From contig CAZHQG010000017.1 in NCBI GenBank assembly GCA_964534275.1, positions 1 through 64,000 on the forward strand: a DNA stretch of 64,000 bases, read 5' to 3'. The notes beneath the pieces were generated by a model. It searched no databases. It was not told the DNA's origin and was given only the letters and a program-made list of their open reading frames with translations. Shown in pieces: positions 45,727-54,238 of this stretch (position 1 is its first letter; each line of letters begins with the position of its first letter). The position numbers were made by a program, and so were the translations under genes. This DNA comes from HRBIN30 sp964534275 (GTDB lineage Bacteria; Desulfobacterota; Binatia; HRBIN30).

Positions 45727-46108
45727 GTTAGCCACGCGAATTGTACGGTGGCTTCCTTATATCCCTCTTGCGCCTGCAGAGCAACCAAAACGAGGTTTTG
45801 TTTAGACCTCGTCCCAAAGCAAAAGCGCACGGCGGACAGATGCTGTAGGGTTGATCGACTGGCGCGTGATCGAGACGGGACTCGGCTTTTCTACCGCTAA
45901 TCCTTTTTTTCGCTTTCGATCGAGGCGAACCTTGATCTGTGGCGAGCCGCTAGCCGTCATGTTGCGTACCTCCGTTGGTGATCCGCTACGCAACATTCGG
46001 GCCAGGTCGCAAACGCTGCTCCGAGAACGAAGCGGTCGTTACGGTTTCTGAAATCTGCTCACAAATGTTGATCAGTGGGATGCTCAGGAGGTGTGGTTTG
46101 CGTATTGG
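45727..46108. other. Intergenic region with a 10-bp inverted repeat
   Basis: About 380 bases between two minus-strand genes. It should hold the promoter of the double-HTH/MoxR/VWA operon and the terminator of the periplasmic protein gene. The only clear structure is the perfect inverted repeat at 45959-45996. No gene or transposase remnant is recognisable. Confidence 0.4.
45959..45996. repeat. Perfect 10-bp inverted repeat, 18-base loop
   Basis: ATGTTGCGTA at 45959-45968 and TACGCAACAT at 45987-45996 are exact reverse complements. It lies about 230 bases upstream of the double-HTH gene. It could be an operator for a dimeric or double-HTH regulator, or a terminator stem. Confidence 0.5.
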
Positions 46109-46780
46109 TTATCGCCTACGCTGGCGGGGGCGCGCCTGTTCCTCTTGCGTTAGGCGGTCCAGAACTTCGATGGTTCGGTTGGCGGCTCGCTCGGCAGCTT
46201 CGCTTTGGCGTACCGCGTCTTCCGCTGCTGCCGCAGCCCGGTCGGCTGCAGCCTCTACCCGCGCCACCAGTTCTTCCAGGGACGGCTTTTGAGTTTGCGA
46301 GGGAGGGGTAGTTTCCGGACCTTTTGCCGGTTCGCTGGGCGGAGGCATGGATTCCGATGGGGGATTCAGTGCAAGTTCGATCTCCAATCGTTTGCTGGCA
46401 GGAATGCCTCCTTGAAATTTCAGCAGACCGAGATTCGGGTAGGCCTCGGCAAGCGTGAATGCACGGCCAAAGTCTACCTCGACGTTACGCCGAAGGTAGT
46501 ACAATCGGATCTCGTAGGAGTCCCATGGCCACTCAGGGCGGATTTCTTGTACTTCCGCGTAGTCAGGGTACCCGTATTGGTCGAGGTACGTGCGAAGTTC
46601 TTCGAGTCGAGCGGCCTCGCGGTCGAGCGTTGCCCGAGAGATTCGATACGGCTCCCCAATCTCCACGATGTAAGGGCGCCGTGCGGTGGTTTCTCGCCTT
46701 ACCTCCGCCGTAGCCACGGCTCCGTAACACTGTACCAGTATGCACGCACTCAACAGGACCGAACTTCGAAGAAAGCGCAT
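46109..46780 (-). CDS. Periplasmic protein of unknown function with C-terminal coiled coil
   Basis: A 223-residue protein with a signal peptide (MRFLRSSVLLSACILVQC, cleaved near ATAEV). Start 46780 has a near-perfect ribosome site, AGGAGGT, nine bases upstream. Residues 35-125 form an unrecognised domain rich in Tyr and Glu (TLDREAARLEELRTYLDQYG, IRLYYLRRNVEVDFG). A Pro-rich segment follows, then an Ala/Glu-rich coiled coil of about 50 residues (VARVEAAADRAAAAAEDAV) with a basic end. It may assemble or tether at the envelope. I do not recognise the family. Confidence 0.7.
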   Translation of the reverse strand: MRFLRSSVLLSACILVQCYGAVATAEVRRETTARRPYIVEIGEPYRISRATLDREAARLEELRTYLDQYGYPDYAEVQEIRPEWPWDSYEIRLYYLRRNVEVDFGRAFTLAEAYPNLGLLKFQGGIPASKRLEIELALNPPSESMPPPSEPAKGPETTPPSQTQKPSLEELVARVEAAADRAAAAAEDAVRQSEAAERAANRTIEVLDRLTQEEQARPRQRRR

Positions 46781-46968
46781 CACGGTCGACCTCCTGTGGA
46801 GGAGCCTACGGAAGGCCTGAGAGACGTTCAAGCAGAAAATTCAGAGTGCGGGAGAAGCCTTGGGCCCGCCCTCCTTGCCTCTCGTCTCGGGCTGGGGCTA
46901 GCTAAGCGCAACTCCCTCTCAAGTTCCTGGCCCCACACTCATTTTACGCGGACGAGGAGATCTAAGAT

Positions 46969-47988
46969 ATGCCGTTCGTTCTTGCGGAAGAACTGACGTA
47001 CACGCGCATTCAATCGCTCGATTTTGCCAAGTCGCTCTGCATGCAGCCGGTGAGCGCGCTCGAGGTGCACGGTCCGCACCTTCCCCTGGGCATGGACCTT
47101 TTTATGGCTCGATGGATGGCGGAGGAGGCTGGGAAGCGTTTTGCGGAACGGCATCCGGACTGGACTGTCGTGCTCATGCCCCACTTGCCCGTGGGCACCG
47201 ACGAGTTGCCGCTTCCCGGTTCGATGAACGTGGGACCAAGCACGTTTTTTCGGGTTTTGCGGGACCATGCACATTCCTTGGTGCGCGCGGGATACCGATA
47301 CATCGTGGTGACCAACGGCCATGGCGGGCCACGCCACGCCGCTGCCATCGAGTACGTGTGCCGGCAAGTGAGCCGCCGCTATGGCGTGCACATGTTTTCC
47401 CCCTCCATCTTGGCGTTGCACCGAATCATTACCGGTCAGCGCTTTGCCCTGATCGAGGAGCTACTCGGCCGGCCCCTCACGGAAACAGAGCGACAGGGGC
47501 TTTTAAGCGGCGAACATGCAGGAGCATGGGAGACTGCATTCCAGTTGGCAAACAAGCCAGAGTGTGTGGAGCCAGTTTGGCCACAATTGCATTGTGATGG
47601 GCCACCGAAGTGGCGGCCGCTTGCTCAGTTGGGAGAGCGCTGGATTCAACGGCGCGCGAGCCGTGGGAAGCCAACGGAAAAGATTCGCGAGTTGACCGAC
47701 GGTCTTGCGGGGAGCATCGGCTGGCTTCTGAATGCGCAGTACGGTTACGGCGGGCCACCGGTATCGTACAAGGGTACTCCATCGGTGGCATCGGTAGAAC
47801 TCGGGAAAGCATTTCGCGAAGTGTTGGCGCGCGACTGCCTCGAATTGATCGAGGCGGTTGTTGGGGGGCAGCGAACGGCTGAGTCGGTGCGTAGCATCGC
47901 TTCGGACCACGTAGCCATCCAACCGCTGTTTTTCAGGCGCGTTGCCCTCGGGGTGTTGGCCGCACTCGTGCTTTTCGTGCTGCTTTAA
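46969..47988 (+). CDS. Creatininase-family amidohydrolase with C-terminal membrane segment
   Basis: A 339-residue protein of the creatininase superfamily. The metal-binding core EVHGPHLPLGMD is at residues 32-43 (E32, H34, D43), with VGTDELPLPGSMN and TNGHGG following as in the family. The superfamily includes creatinine amidohydrolase and MftE-type peptidases of mycofactocin. No mftA-D genes are visible here, so that role is not supported. Unusually, the last 20 residues form a hydrophobic segment (ALGVLAALVLFVLL), which would anchor the enzyme to the membrane. It lies 13 bases before a coenzyme F420-type LLM gene. Substrate unknown. Confidence 0.82.
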   Translation: MPFVLAEELTYTRIQSLDFAKSLCMQPVSALEVHGPHLPLGMDLFMARWMAEEAGKRFAERHPDWTVVLMPHLPVGTDELPLPGSMNVGPSTFFRVLRDHAHSLVRAGYRYIVVTNGHGGPRHAAAIEYVCRQVSRRYGVHMFSPSILALHRIITGQRFALIEELLGRPLTETERQGLLSGEHAGAWETAFQLANKPECVEPVWPQLHCDGPPKWRPLAQLGERWIQRRASRGKPTEKIRELTDGLAGSIGWLLNAQYGYGGPPVSYKGTPSVASVELGKAFREVLARDCLELIEAVVGGQRTAESVRSIASDHVAIQPLFFRRVALGVLAALVLFVLL

Positions 47989-48001
47989 AAAGGGAATTCC
48001 G

Positions 48002-48949
48002 ATGGCGAAACTCGTGTTTGGATTGCATACCGGACCGCAAAACTGCTCGTACAGCGAGCTTGTGCAGCTTTGGCAATACGCAGACAGCGCGGGGTTTCAC
48101 TGGATTTCCATTTGGGACCACTTTTATCCGGCGATGCTTACGCCCGAGGACGCAATGGGAAGTTGTTTCGAGGCTGTGTCGATCATGACCGCACTCGCGA
48201 AGGAAACGCGGCGCGCTCGGGTGGGCTGTTTGGTGTTCTGCATGGCGTACCGGCATCCTGCCGTGCTGGCGAATGCGTTGGCGACGTTGGACCATATCAG
48301 TGGCGGTCGAGTGGAAGCGGGTCTTGGGGCCGGTTGGAGCCAGATCGAGTTCGACGCCTACGGGATTCCGTTTTTGCCAATTCGCGACCGACTCGATCAG
48401 CTCGAGGAAGGCATTCAAGTGATTCGGAGCTTGCTGACGCAGCCAGTTTCGAACTTCGAGGGAAAACATTACCGCTTGCGCGATGCCCGCTGCGAGCCGA
48501 AGCCCGTGCAAGCGCACCTTCGACTCTGGGTCGGAGGCATGGGCGAGCGGCGCTTGCTTCGCATTGCTGCGCAGTATGCCGACGGTTGGAACGTTCCGTT
48601 CATCGGCCCCGAGTTGTATGCGCAAAAGAATCGCGTGCTGACGCAGTGGTGCGAGCGGATCGGGCGGCCACCGGAGGAAATTACTCGGACGGTGAACCTG
48701 GGGCTGGCCATTGCTCCGAGCGAGTCTGCGCTGAAGCGCAAGCGAGACGGTTTACGCACGCAGTTTGGTGCCGCTTTGGAACTGATGGAGCCGGGGATGT
48801 TGATTGGGACGCCTGCTCAAGTGATCGAACGACTCGAAGAATATCGACAGGCCGGTGCGGAGTGGGTGATCGTTGCGTTGCGTCCTCCGTTCGATCGGGA
48901 AGGCTTGCAACTCTTCGTCGAAGAGGTCATGCCAGCCTTTCGTGCGTGA
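48002..48949 (+). CDS. LLM-class, probably F420-dependent oxidoreductase
   Basis: A 315-residue luciferase-like monooxygenase-family protein (TIM barrel). Typical segments are GFHWISIWDHFYP, RVGCLVFCMAYRHPAVLANALATLD, SGGRVEAGLGAGW and LWVGGMGERRLLRIAAQYADGWN. These match F420-dependent members rather than FMN ones, although cofactor choice cannot be proven from sequence. An AAAGGGA site precedes the ATG at 48002. It follows the creatininase gene closely and is convergent with the cyclase. Likely reaction: hydride transfer in degradation or synthesis of an unknown compound. Confidence 0.86.
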   Translation: MAKLVFGLHTGPQNCSYSELVQLWQYADSAGFHWISIWDHFYPAMLTPEDAMGSCFEAVSIMTALAKETRRARVGCLVFCMAYRHPAVLANALATLDHISGGRVEAGLGAGWSQIEFDAYGIPFLPIRDRLDQLEEGIQVIRSLLTQPVSNFEGKHYRLRDARCEPKPVQAHLRLWVGGMGERRLLRIAAQYADGWNVPFIGPELYAQKNRVLTQWCERIGRPPEEITRTVNLGLAIAPSESALKRKRDGLRTQFGAALELMEPGMLIGTPAQVIERLEEYRQAGAEWVIVALRPPFDREGLQLFVEEVMPAFRA

Positions 48950-48986
48950 GGCAAAGCCAGAGTGCCGACCAAACTGCTCTTGACAA

Positions 48987-49943
48987 TCACTTGATGGCCT
49001 GCGGGTTCACGGGCGAGCCCACCGCGCCGGTGATCGGAAGTGGCGGGGCGACGAAAAGAAATTCGTAGGTGCCATCTTCGGCGCAGTCTTTTGCGAGCTC
49101 CTCGAGGTCGAAAATCTCTCCGACAAGCATGCCCATGTGCACAATCGCCACGCAGTGCAGGGGCTGGAAACAGTCGGGAGTCTCGTTCGGGATCACTTCT
49201 GTCCCCCAGGTGTCCGTTGCGTAACCAGCCACTTCCTTTTGTGCGAGCCACTCTGCACAGCGTAGGCTGAGTCCTGGCGCGGGCCCGCCGGCGTACTGGC
49301 CCCAGCTTCCTTGCGCCCGCACCTGCGCGAGTTGGCCCGTGCGAATGAGGACGATGTCGCCTCGTTCGATGCACACGTTCTCGCGCGCTGCCGCTGCATC
49401 CAGGTGCTCTGGGTAAATGGCTTCACCCGGCTCGAGCCAGGGTTTTTCCAGCAGCCGCGGGATGTCGAGCAAAACTCCTCGGGAAACGATACTGTCTTTC
49501 ATCTTGTCGATGGAGTTCGCCCGTGCACCGCTACTGGAGACCCATTCGGGGCCGCGATCGTTGTACATCTTGCCATCGAAGAAAATGTGAGAGAGAGCAT
49601 CCCACTGCGTGGCGCACTGCAGGGGCATGGTGATGGCGTCGTCGCAATAGCGGAGGCCGGGAATAAAGTCCTGGGCACCCGACAGGATATCTCCACCATC
49701 CTGCAGCATGTAGTGGAGGGGATTCACGCGTCCAGCGAAACCAGTCTGGGGGCCCTGCGTGTCGAACGGGATGGCAAGAGAGATGACTTTGCCACGCTTC
49801 ACCAGCCGCGAGGCTGCCACGATCTTTTCCGGCGTGATGTAGTTGAGCGTGCCGCGCTCGTCGTCCTTGCCCCACTTGCCCCAATTCGAGAGTTTTCGGG
49901 CCAGCGCCCGGACGTCTTCGATCGTGAAGGAGTGCTTTGTCAT
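48987..49943 (-). CDS. Cyclase-family protein (PF04199 type)
   Basis: A 318-residue protein of the cyclase/kynurenine-formamidase superfamily. The usual metal motif HxGTHxDxPxH appears here as QCATQWDALSH (residues 109-119). The first two histidines are thus replaced by Q109 and Q113, while D115 and H119 remain. The rest matches a common bacterial branch (WGKWGKDDERGTLNYI, FDGKMYNDRG, GRVNPLHYM). A good AGGAGGT lies before the ATG. It is convergent with the LLM gene and co-directional with a universal stress protein gene that would follow only after a gap upstream. The reaction is unknown; hydrolysis of an amide or ring is possible. Confidence 0.83.
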   Translation of the reverse strand: MTKHSFTIEDVRALARKLSNWGKWGKDDERGTLNYITPEKIVAASRLVKRGKVISLAIPFDTQGPQTGFAGRVNPLHYMLQDGGDILSGAQDFIPGLRYCDDAITMPLQCATQWDALSHIFFDGKMYNDRGPEWVSSSGARANSIDKMKDSIVSRGVLLDIPRLLEKPWLEPGEAIYPEHLDAAAARENVCIERGDIVLIRTGQLAQVRAQGSWGQYAGGPAPGLSLRCAEWLAQKEVAGYATDTWGTEVIPNETPDCFQPLHCVAIVHMGMLVGEIFDLEELAKDCAEDGTYEFLFVAPPLPITGAVGSPVNPQAIK

Positions 49944-49966
49944 GAGACCTCCTAGTGCCGACGCAT

Positions 49967-50806
49967 TTATCGGTGCAAAAATACGGGGCAGCTCGCGTTC
50001 CGCAATACGTACTCGGTGGTACTGCCGAGCACGAGCTCGATAATGCGGCTGTGTCCGTACGCTCCGATGAACAACAGATCGTGGCGATGTTCGCGGATAA
50101 AATTCGCGATGCGTTCCGGGGCATTCCCGGTTTGTTGGAGTTCCAGGCGCACTTCGATCGGATATGCGCGTAGATACGTTTCCGCTTCCGCCAAGATTTT
50201 CCTCCCTGTGGCTTCGTCACGATGCACCGTCAGCACCGTCAATGGCAGGCCAAGCTCGGTGCAAAACTCTGCCGCAGAGTGCATTGCTGCTGCGGCTCGC
50301 TGGCTTCCATCGTAGGCAAGCAAAGGATGCTCGACCTCCTTGAACTGCAAGGTGCAAACAAGAACGGGCTTCGGCGACCTTCGGGTGACGTTCTCCGCAG
50401 TGCTTCCGAGCAGGCCGGTAACGAACTTTTCGTTCACGCCGCGATGGCCGATGGCCACCAGGTCGGCAGTTTTGGCAGCGTCGGCAATTTCGTTGGGTAC
50501 GATGCCCATGGTGAGCATGGTGTCGAACCGTACGTTCGCCTCGGCCGCCCGGTTGCGAAATTCCTCCAGAATGGCCTTTCCGCGTTCGTACAACACCTCT
50601 CGCATTTTCGACGAAAAATCGAGGTACGGTTCGAACCCCAAGGATCCAGAAATGTCGTGGAAAAAGGAGCCCTCGATGGAAACGATGTCCACGACATGGA
50701 GACCCACTACAGTGGCGTCTAGTTTTTGCGCAAGCCAAATCGCGTAGCGGGCGGCAGTGCGGGCATGTTCGGACCCGTCCACTCCTACGAGGATCGTTTT
50801 GATCAT
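49967..50806 (-). CDS. Tandem universal stress protein (two UspA domains)
   Basis: A 279-residue protein with two UspA domains. The first begins ILVGVDGSEHARTAARYA and ends with the nucleotide-binding AIGHRGVNEKFVTGLLGSTAENV. The second opens LLAYDGSQRAAAAMHSA and ends FIGAYGHSRIIELVLGSTTEYV. Both G-x2-G-x9-G(S/T) ATP-binding signatures are present. I place the start at the ATG at 50806, where homology begins; the open frame upstream is spurious. It is followed by the cyclase gene 23 bases downstream, so the two may be co-transcribed. Expected to be cytoplasmic. Confidence 0.9.
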   Translation of the reverse strand: MIKTILVGVDGSEHARTAARYAIWLAQKLDATVVGLHVVDIVSIEGSFFHDISGSLGFEPYLDFSSKMREVLYERGKAILEEFRNRAAEANVRFDTMLTMGIVPNEIADAAKTADLVAIGHRGVNEKFVTGLLGSTAENVTRRSPKPVLVCTLQFKEVEHPLLAYDGSQRAAAAMHSAAEFCTELGLPLTVLTVHRDEATGRKILAEAETYLRAYPIEVRLELQQTGNAPERIANFIREHRHDLLFIGAYGHSRIIELVLGSTTEYVLRNASCPVFLHR

Positions 50807-50986
50807 GGCACAGCGTCTACCACCTCCAGTGGACTTCCGACAAGCTCGTTCGCGCCGGGGGCAGGTACGATGCACGAGCCGATTTTCGGGACGGGACTGA
50901 AGGAACGCCCGTTCGGCAAACCCCCGCGCGTGGTTGCGTAGAGGGCACGGCTGAGAGATAAGCGGACTTTGAGAGTTCCTCGAGAA

Positions 50987-51481
50987 GTGACGCGAAGGCA
51001 CCGCAAATTCCAAGAACTGGCAGGAAAGGGACTGCGAGCAAAGCGTGGTCGCTTTGTTTGTGCGACCGTGGTTGGCTTGTTTTCCCTTTCGGTAGCAGCG
51101 CCGCCGGTGGGAATCGTGGCGCACCGCCACGCAGGGGATGCGGTGCCGCACGTGCACAGTGCCTTGAGCGTTGCGTGGGCCGCGGTGCGGGTGGAGTCTG
51201 CCGACGCGGATCTCCCCTTCTCGCAGAACGATACGCCAGCGGATTGGTGGGCCCGGCCTCGCGAACCGAGGGCGGAGGGCCCCAGGTGGGCTCCTGCCAG
51301 TCACGCTCGACCCGCTCACCTCCACGCGTACTCGCCCTTCCAGCCGCTTGTACTGGCTCTCTTCCTGCACGAGGTGGAAGGACCGAGACTCGACGGCGCG
51401 TTTCGTCCAGAGCCGATTCCGTTTCAGAGAACGGGAATTTACCGGTACTTTTCGCGCGCCCCGCCGCGAACCCGAACGTAG
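50987..51481 (+). CDS. Small secreted His-rich protein ahead of a TonB receptor
   Basis: A protein of about 164 residues, starting at GTG 50987 or TTG 50969. A hydrophobic segment (FVCATVVGLFSLSVAAPPVG) looks like a signal peptide. The mature part is rich in histidine: AHRHAGDAVPHVH and SHARPAHLHAY, plus LHEVEG. These clusters could bind Zn, Cu, Ni or Co ions or haem. The outer-membrane receptor gene starts about 120 bases downstream, so the two probably form one operon and this protein may help capture or sense the metal. I do not recognise a family. The reading frame is supported by the signal peptide and His clustering, not by homology. Confidence 0.5.
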   Translation: MTRRHRKFQELAGKGLRAKRGRFVCATVVGLFSLSVAAPPVGIVAHRHAGDAVPHVHSALSVAWAAVRVESADADLPFSQNDTPADWWARPREPRAEGPRWAPASHARPAHLHAYSPFQPLVLALFLHEVEGPRLDGAFRPEPIPFQRTGIYRYFSRAPPRTRT

Positions 51482-51600
51482 CTGCAAGGCAATCGTAAGC
51501 AGCCCAAGCTTTGCCTCGTGTGCTGCACCCCGGTGTGGCAGAGGCTCAGGTTGGGCTCAGTCGGGTTCTCGTTCCTTTGCTTTCGGTAGGGGTGTGCGTG

Positions 51601-54036
51601 ATGCTTCGGATGAACTGTGTGGTCGCTGTACTTGTCAGTGCGGTTTTTGCGCTTGCCGGTGCTGGTTGGGGCGCGGAAACCGCTGATGGCGCGGGGACTA
51701 AGCCGTCCGTTGAACTTCGTGATGATGGACAGCCGGAAGCGGCCGTGGAAACGAGTGGTGGAAGAGGGCGGGAGGCTGCGCGCCCGGCGGCGAATCTTGG
51801 CGAAGTGATCGTGCGAGCGCGTCGGCCGTTAAGCTCCGCTTCGTCAGAGGAGATTCGCGCACTGGACTTCGCACTTCGTCCCCACGGCACCTTGCAGGAA
51901 ATTTTGAACAACGTGCCTGGCCTTGTGGTGGCTCAGCACCAAGGTGGCGGAAAGGCACCGCAGTGGTTGGTTCGCGGCTTTGACGGCGACCACGGAACCG
52001 ACTTTGCCGTGTTTGTCGATGAGATGCCCGTGAACCTAGTGTCTCATGCGCATGGTCAGGGGTATGCGGATGTAAATTTCGTCATTCCGGAAACGATCCA
52101 ACGCCTCCAGCTATACAAAGGCCCTTATTTCCCCGAGTTCGGCGACTTTGCCAACGCCGGCGCTTTGCAAATTGTGACGAAAGACGAGTTTCCCCAGCCG
52201 TTCGCATTTGCGGAGGGGGGATCGTTCGGGACGCACCGCTATGTGTTCGGGGGTTCGCCTCGACTGGGTGAGTGGCGGACGCTTGTAGCTGGGCAGGCGT
52301 ACTTCAGTGAAGGGCCGTTTCGCAATCCCCAGGACTACGCTCGGTACAATGCGTTTGCCAAGCTCCGTCGCACTTGGGATGCGGGCAAAGAGTTGACTGT
52401 CAGTGGAGGCGTATATGCTGGTGACTGGAAGGCCTCTGGGCAAATCCCCTTGCGAGCGGTGCAGCAAGGCTTTCTAGCTTTAGCGCCTTTAGATTTGTTC
52501 CCCCAAGCTCCCACGCGCCCATTCGATCGGTTCGATGCGATCGACCCTACAGAAGGTGGAAAGACGGACCGGCAGTACCTGACCTTTCGTTACCAGTTCG
52601 CCCCGAGCGCGGAGGAAGAGTGGTCGTTGCTCGCTTGGGGACAACGGTACAAGCTCGCGTTGTTCTCGAACTTCACGTTCTACAAGGACACTGGTCTCCG
52701 CTTCGCGGAGCGGGGTGGGCGCATTGTCGATCTAAGTGGGGAAGTGTTCGACCCCACGTTGTTTTATTTGCCTGGGGATGGGATCGAACAAAACGATAGC
52801 CGAGTGCTCTACGGCGGCCGTGTGCAGTACACGCGTTACTGGTTTTTGCCTCTCGCTGGGGCGAGTGCCGGCCTGCCTGCCCGTACTCGAGTTGCTGTGG
52901 AGACGCGGCACGACCACGTGAGTCTACACTTGCACCGACAAGTGCGGCGCCAGCGATTTTTTACGGTGAACGCGGTGCAGGTAGAGGAGCGGTCGGTAAG
53001 TGGTTTTTTGGATCAGCAGCTCTTTTTGAGCGACTGGTTGCGGGTCGAAGCTGGTCTGCGTGGCGACGTATTCTTTTTCGATGGGCGCGATCGCTTACCT
53101 CCTGGAACTGGCTTGCTGGATCCCGTGCTCGAGGAGTGTGTTGGGCAGACAGACCCGAACTTCTGCGCCGTTGCGATTCGTGGCAATGTGACCGATTCGA
53201 TCGTGAGTCCGAAGGCTAACTTCATTGTGTCGCCGACCCAAACCACAGATGTGTATTTGAATTTCGGGAGCGGATTTCACTCGAACGATGCTCGAAACGG
53301 GCTGTTAGCCAAGGCGTATCCGCAATTGGCGCGAACTCTGAAGAGCCCGCTCACTCGCTCTCTAGGATATGAACTCGGGGCCCGGACACGCCAGTTCGAA
53401 CGACTCGATCTTGCAGCCGCGCTGTGGTTGTTGGACTTGGATAGCGAGCTCGTTTTTTCTGGCGATGCCGGCAACCAGCAAATCGGTGCCGGAGGGACGT
53501 TCGAACCCGCAGGAAGTACGCGCCGCTGGGGCGTCGATTTCGAAGCCCGGTGTCAGGCGACTTCGTGGTTGTTCGTGGATTACGACTTGAGCTACGCCGA
53601 TCCCCGCTTCCGGGCGAGCGGGGAGGCCGTACCGCTGGCCCCCACATTGCTGATGAACGGAGGGATCACGGTATACCCGTTTGTGGGCTTAGAGACGGCG
53701 TTGCGCGCGCGATACCTGGGCGACCGACCGGCAATCGAAGACCGCTCGCTCACTGCCCGGGGGTACACCCTGGTAGACTTGTTAGCACGGTATCGATGGA
53801 AGAACGTGGAGGCTTCGCTTGCCTTATTGAACTTGCTCGATCGGGATTGGCGAGAAGCACAATTCTCGGATAACTCGTGTTTGCTCGGCGAGTTGCAAGA
53901 CCCAGTGCGTCATCCGGGGACGCCGTGCTCGGTACGTACCGGGCTTCAGGGTTCACACGAGGACCCACCGCCGGACATTCACTTTACTCCAGGTAACCCG
54001 TTCTCCGTGCGGGGTGGAATCACGTTGTACTTTTAA
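51601..54036 (+). CDS. TonB-dependent outer-membrane receptor
   Basis: An 811-residue receptor with a signal peptide (MLRMNCVVAVLVSAVFALAGAGWG). The plug domain covers about residues 60-200: LQEILNNVPGLVV, QWLVRGFDGDHGTDFAVFVDEMPVN, IQRLQLYKGPYFPEFGDFANAGALQIVT. A beta barrel follows, and the last residues (FSVRGGITLYF) end in Phe as needed for outer-membrane assembly. ATG 51601 is preferred; the frame extends upstream to a TTG. No tonB, exbB or periplasmic-binding gene is near. The His-rich upstream gene suggests a metal or metal complex as cargo, but this is weak. Confidence 0.9.
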   Translation: MLRMNCVVAVLVSAVFALAGAGWGAETADGAGTKPSVELRDDGQPEAAVETSGGRGREAARPAANLGEVIVRARRPLSSASSEEIRALDFALRPHGTLQEILNNVPGLVVAQHQGGGKAPQWLVRGFDGDHGTDFAVFVDEMPVNLVSHAHGQGYADVNFVIPETIQRLQLYKGPYFPEFGDFANAGALQIVTKDEFPQPFAFAEGGSFGTHRYVFGGSPRLGEWRTLVAGQAYFSEGPFRNPQDYARYNAFAKLRRTWDAGKELTVSGGVYAGDWKASGQIPLRAVQQGFLALAPLDLFPQAPTRPFDRFDAIDPTEGGKTDRQYLTFRYQFAPSAEEEWSLLAWGQRYKLALFSNFTFYKDTGLRFAERGGRIVDLSGEVFDPTLFYLPGDGIEQNDSRVLYGGRVQYTRYWFLPLAGASAGLPARTRVAVETRHDHVSLHLHRQVRRQRFFTVNAVQVEERSVSGFLDQQLFLSDWLRVEAGLRGDVFFFDGRDRLPPGTGLLDPVLEECVGQTDPNFCAVAIRGNVTDSIVSPKANFIVSPTQTTDVYLNFGSGFHSNDARNGLLAKAYPQLARTLKSPLTRSLGYELGARTRQFERLDLAAALWLLDLDSELVFSGDAGNQQIGAGGTFEPAGSTRRWGVDFEARCQATSWLFVDYDLSYADPRFRASGEAVPLAPTLLMNGGITVYPFVGLETALRARYLGDRPAIEDRSLTARGYTLVDLLARYRWKNVEASLALLNLLDRDWREAQFSDNSCLLGELQDPVRHPGTPCSVRTGLQGSHEDPPPDIHFTPGNPFSVRGGITLYF

Positions 54037-54065
54037 GCGTCACTGCGCCGGCGGTGGCTTGGGTC

Positions 54066-54080
54066 GGAGCAATCTGCTCC
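54066..54080. terminator. Short hairpin after the TonB receptor gene
   Basis: GGAGCA-ATC-TGCTCC is a perfect 6-bp inverted repeat 30 bases past the receptor stop. No T tract; weak as a terminator. Confidence 0.3.
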
Positions 54081-54238
54081 TACGGTGTTCCAATCTGGTC
54101 GAGTCTCCCGAAAAATTCGATGGACTGCGCAGAGTTTGCTGAGTATCAAGAGAAGCAACGCTCCGCGTGTTCCTCCTGTTCGGTGCCCGCATGGGGAAGA
54201 ATAACGCGAGTCGAAAAACGAAAGAGAGACGGTAGACC

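Noticed and set aside
46969..48949. Mycofactocin cluster (creatininase MftE plus redox enzyme)
   Set aside because: No MftA precursor, MftB or radical SAM MftC is near, and the creatininase has a membrane tail.
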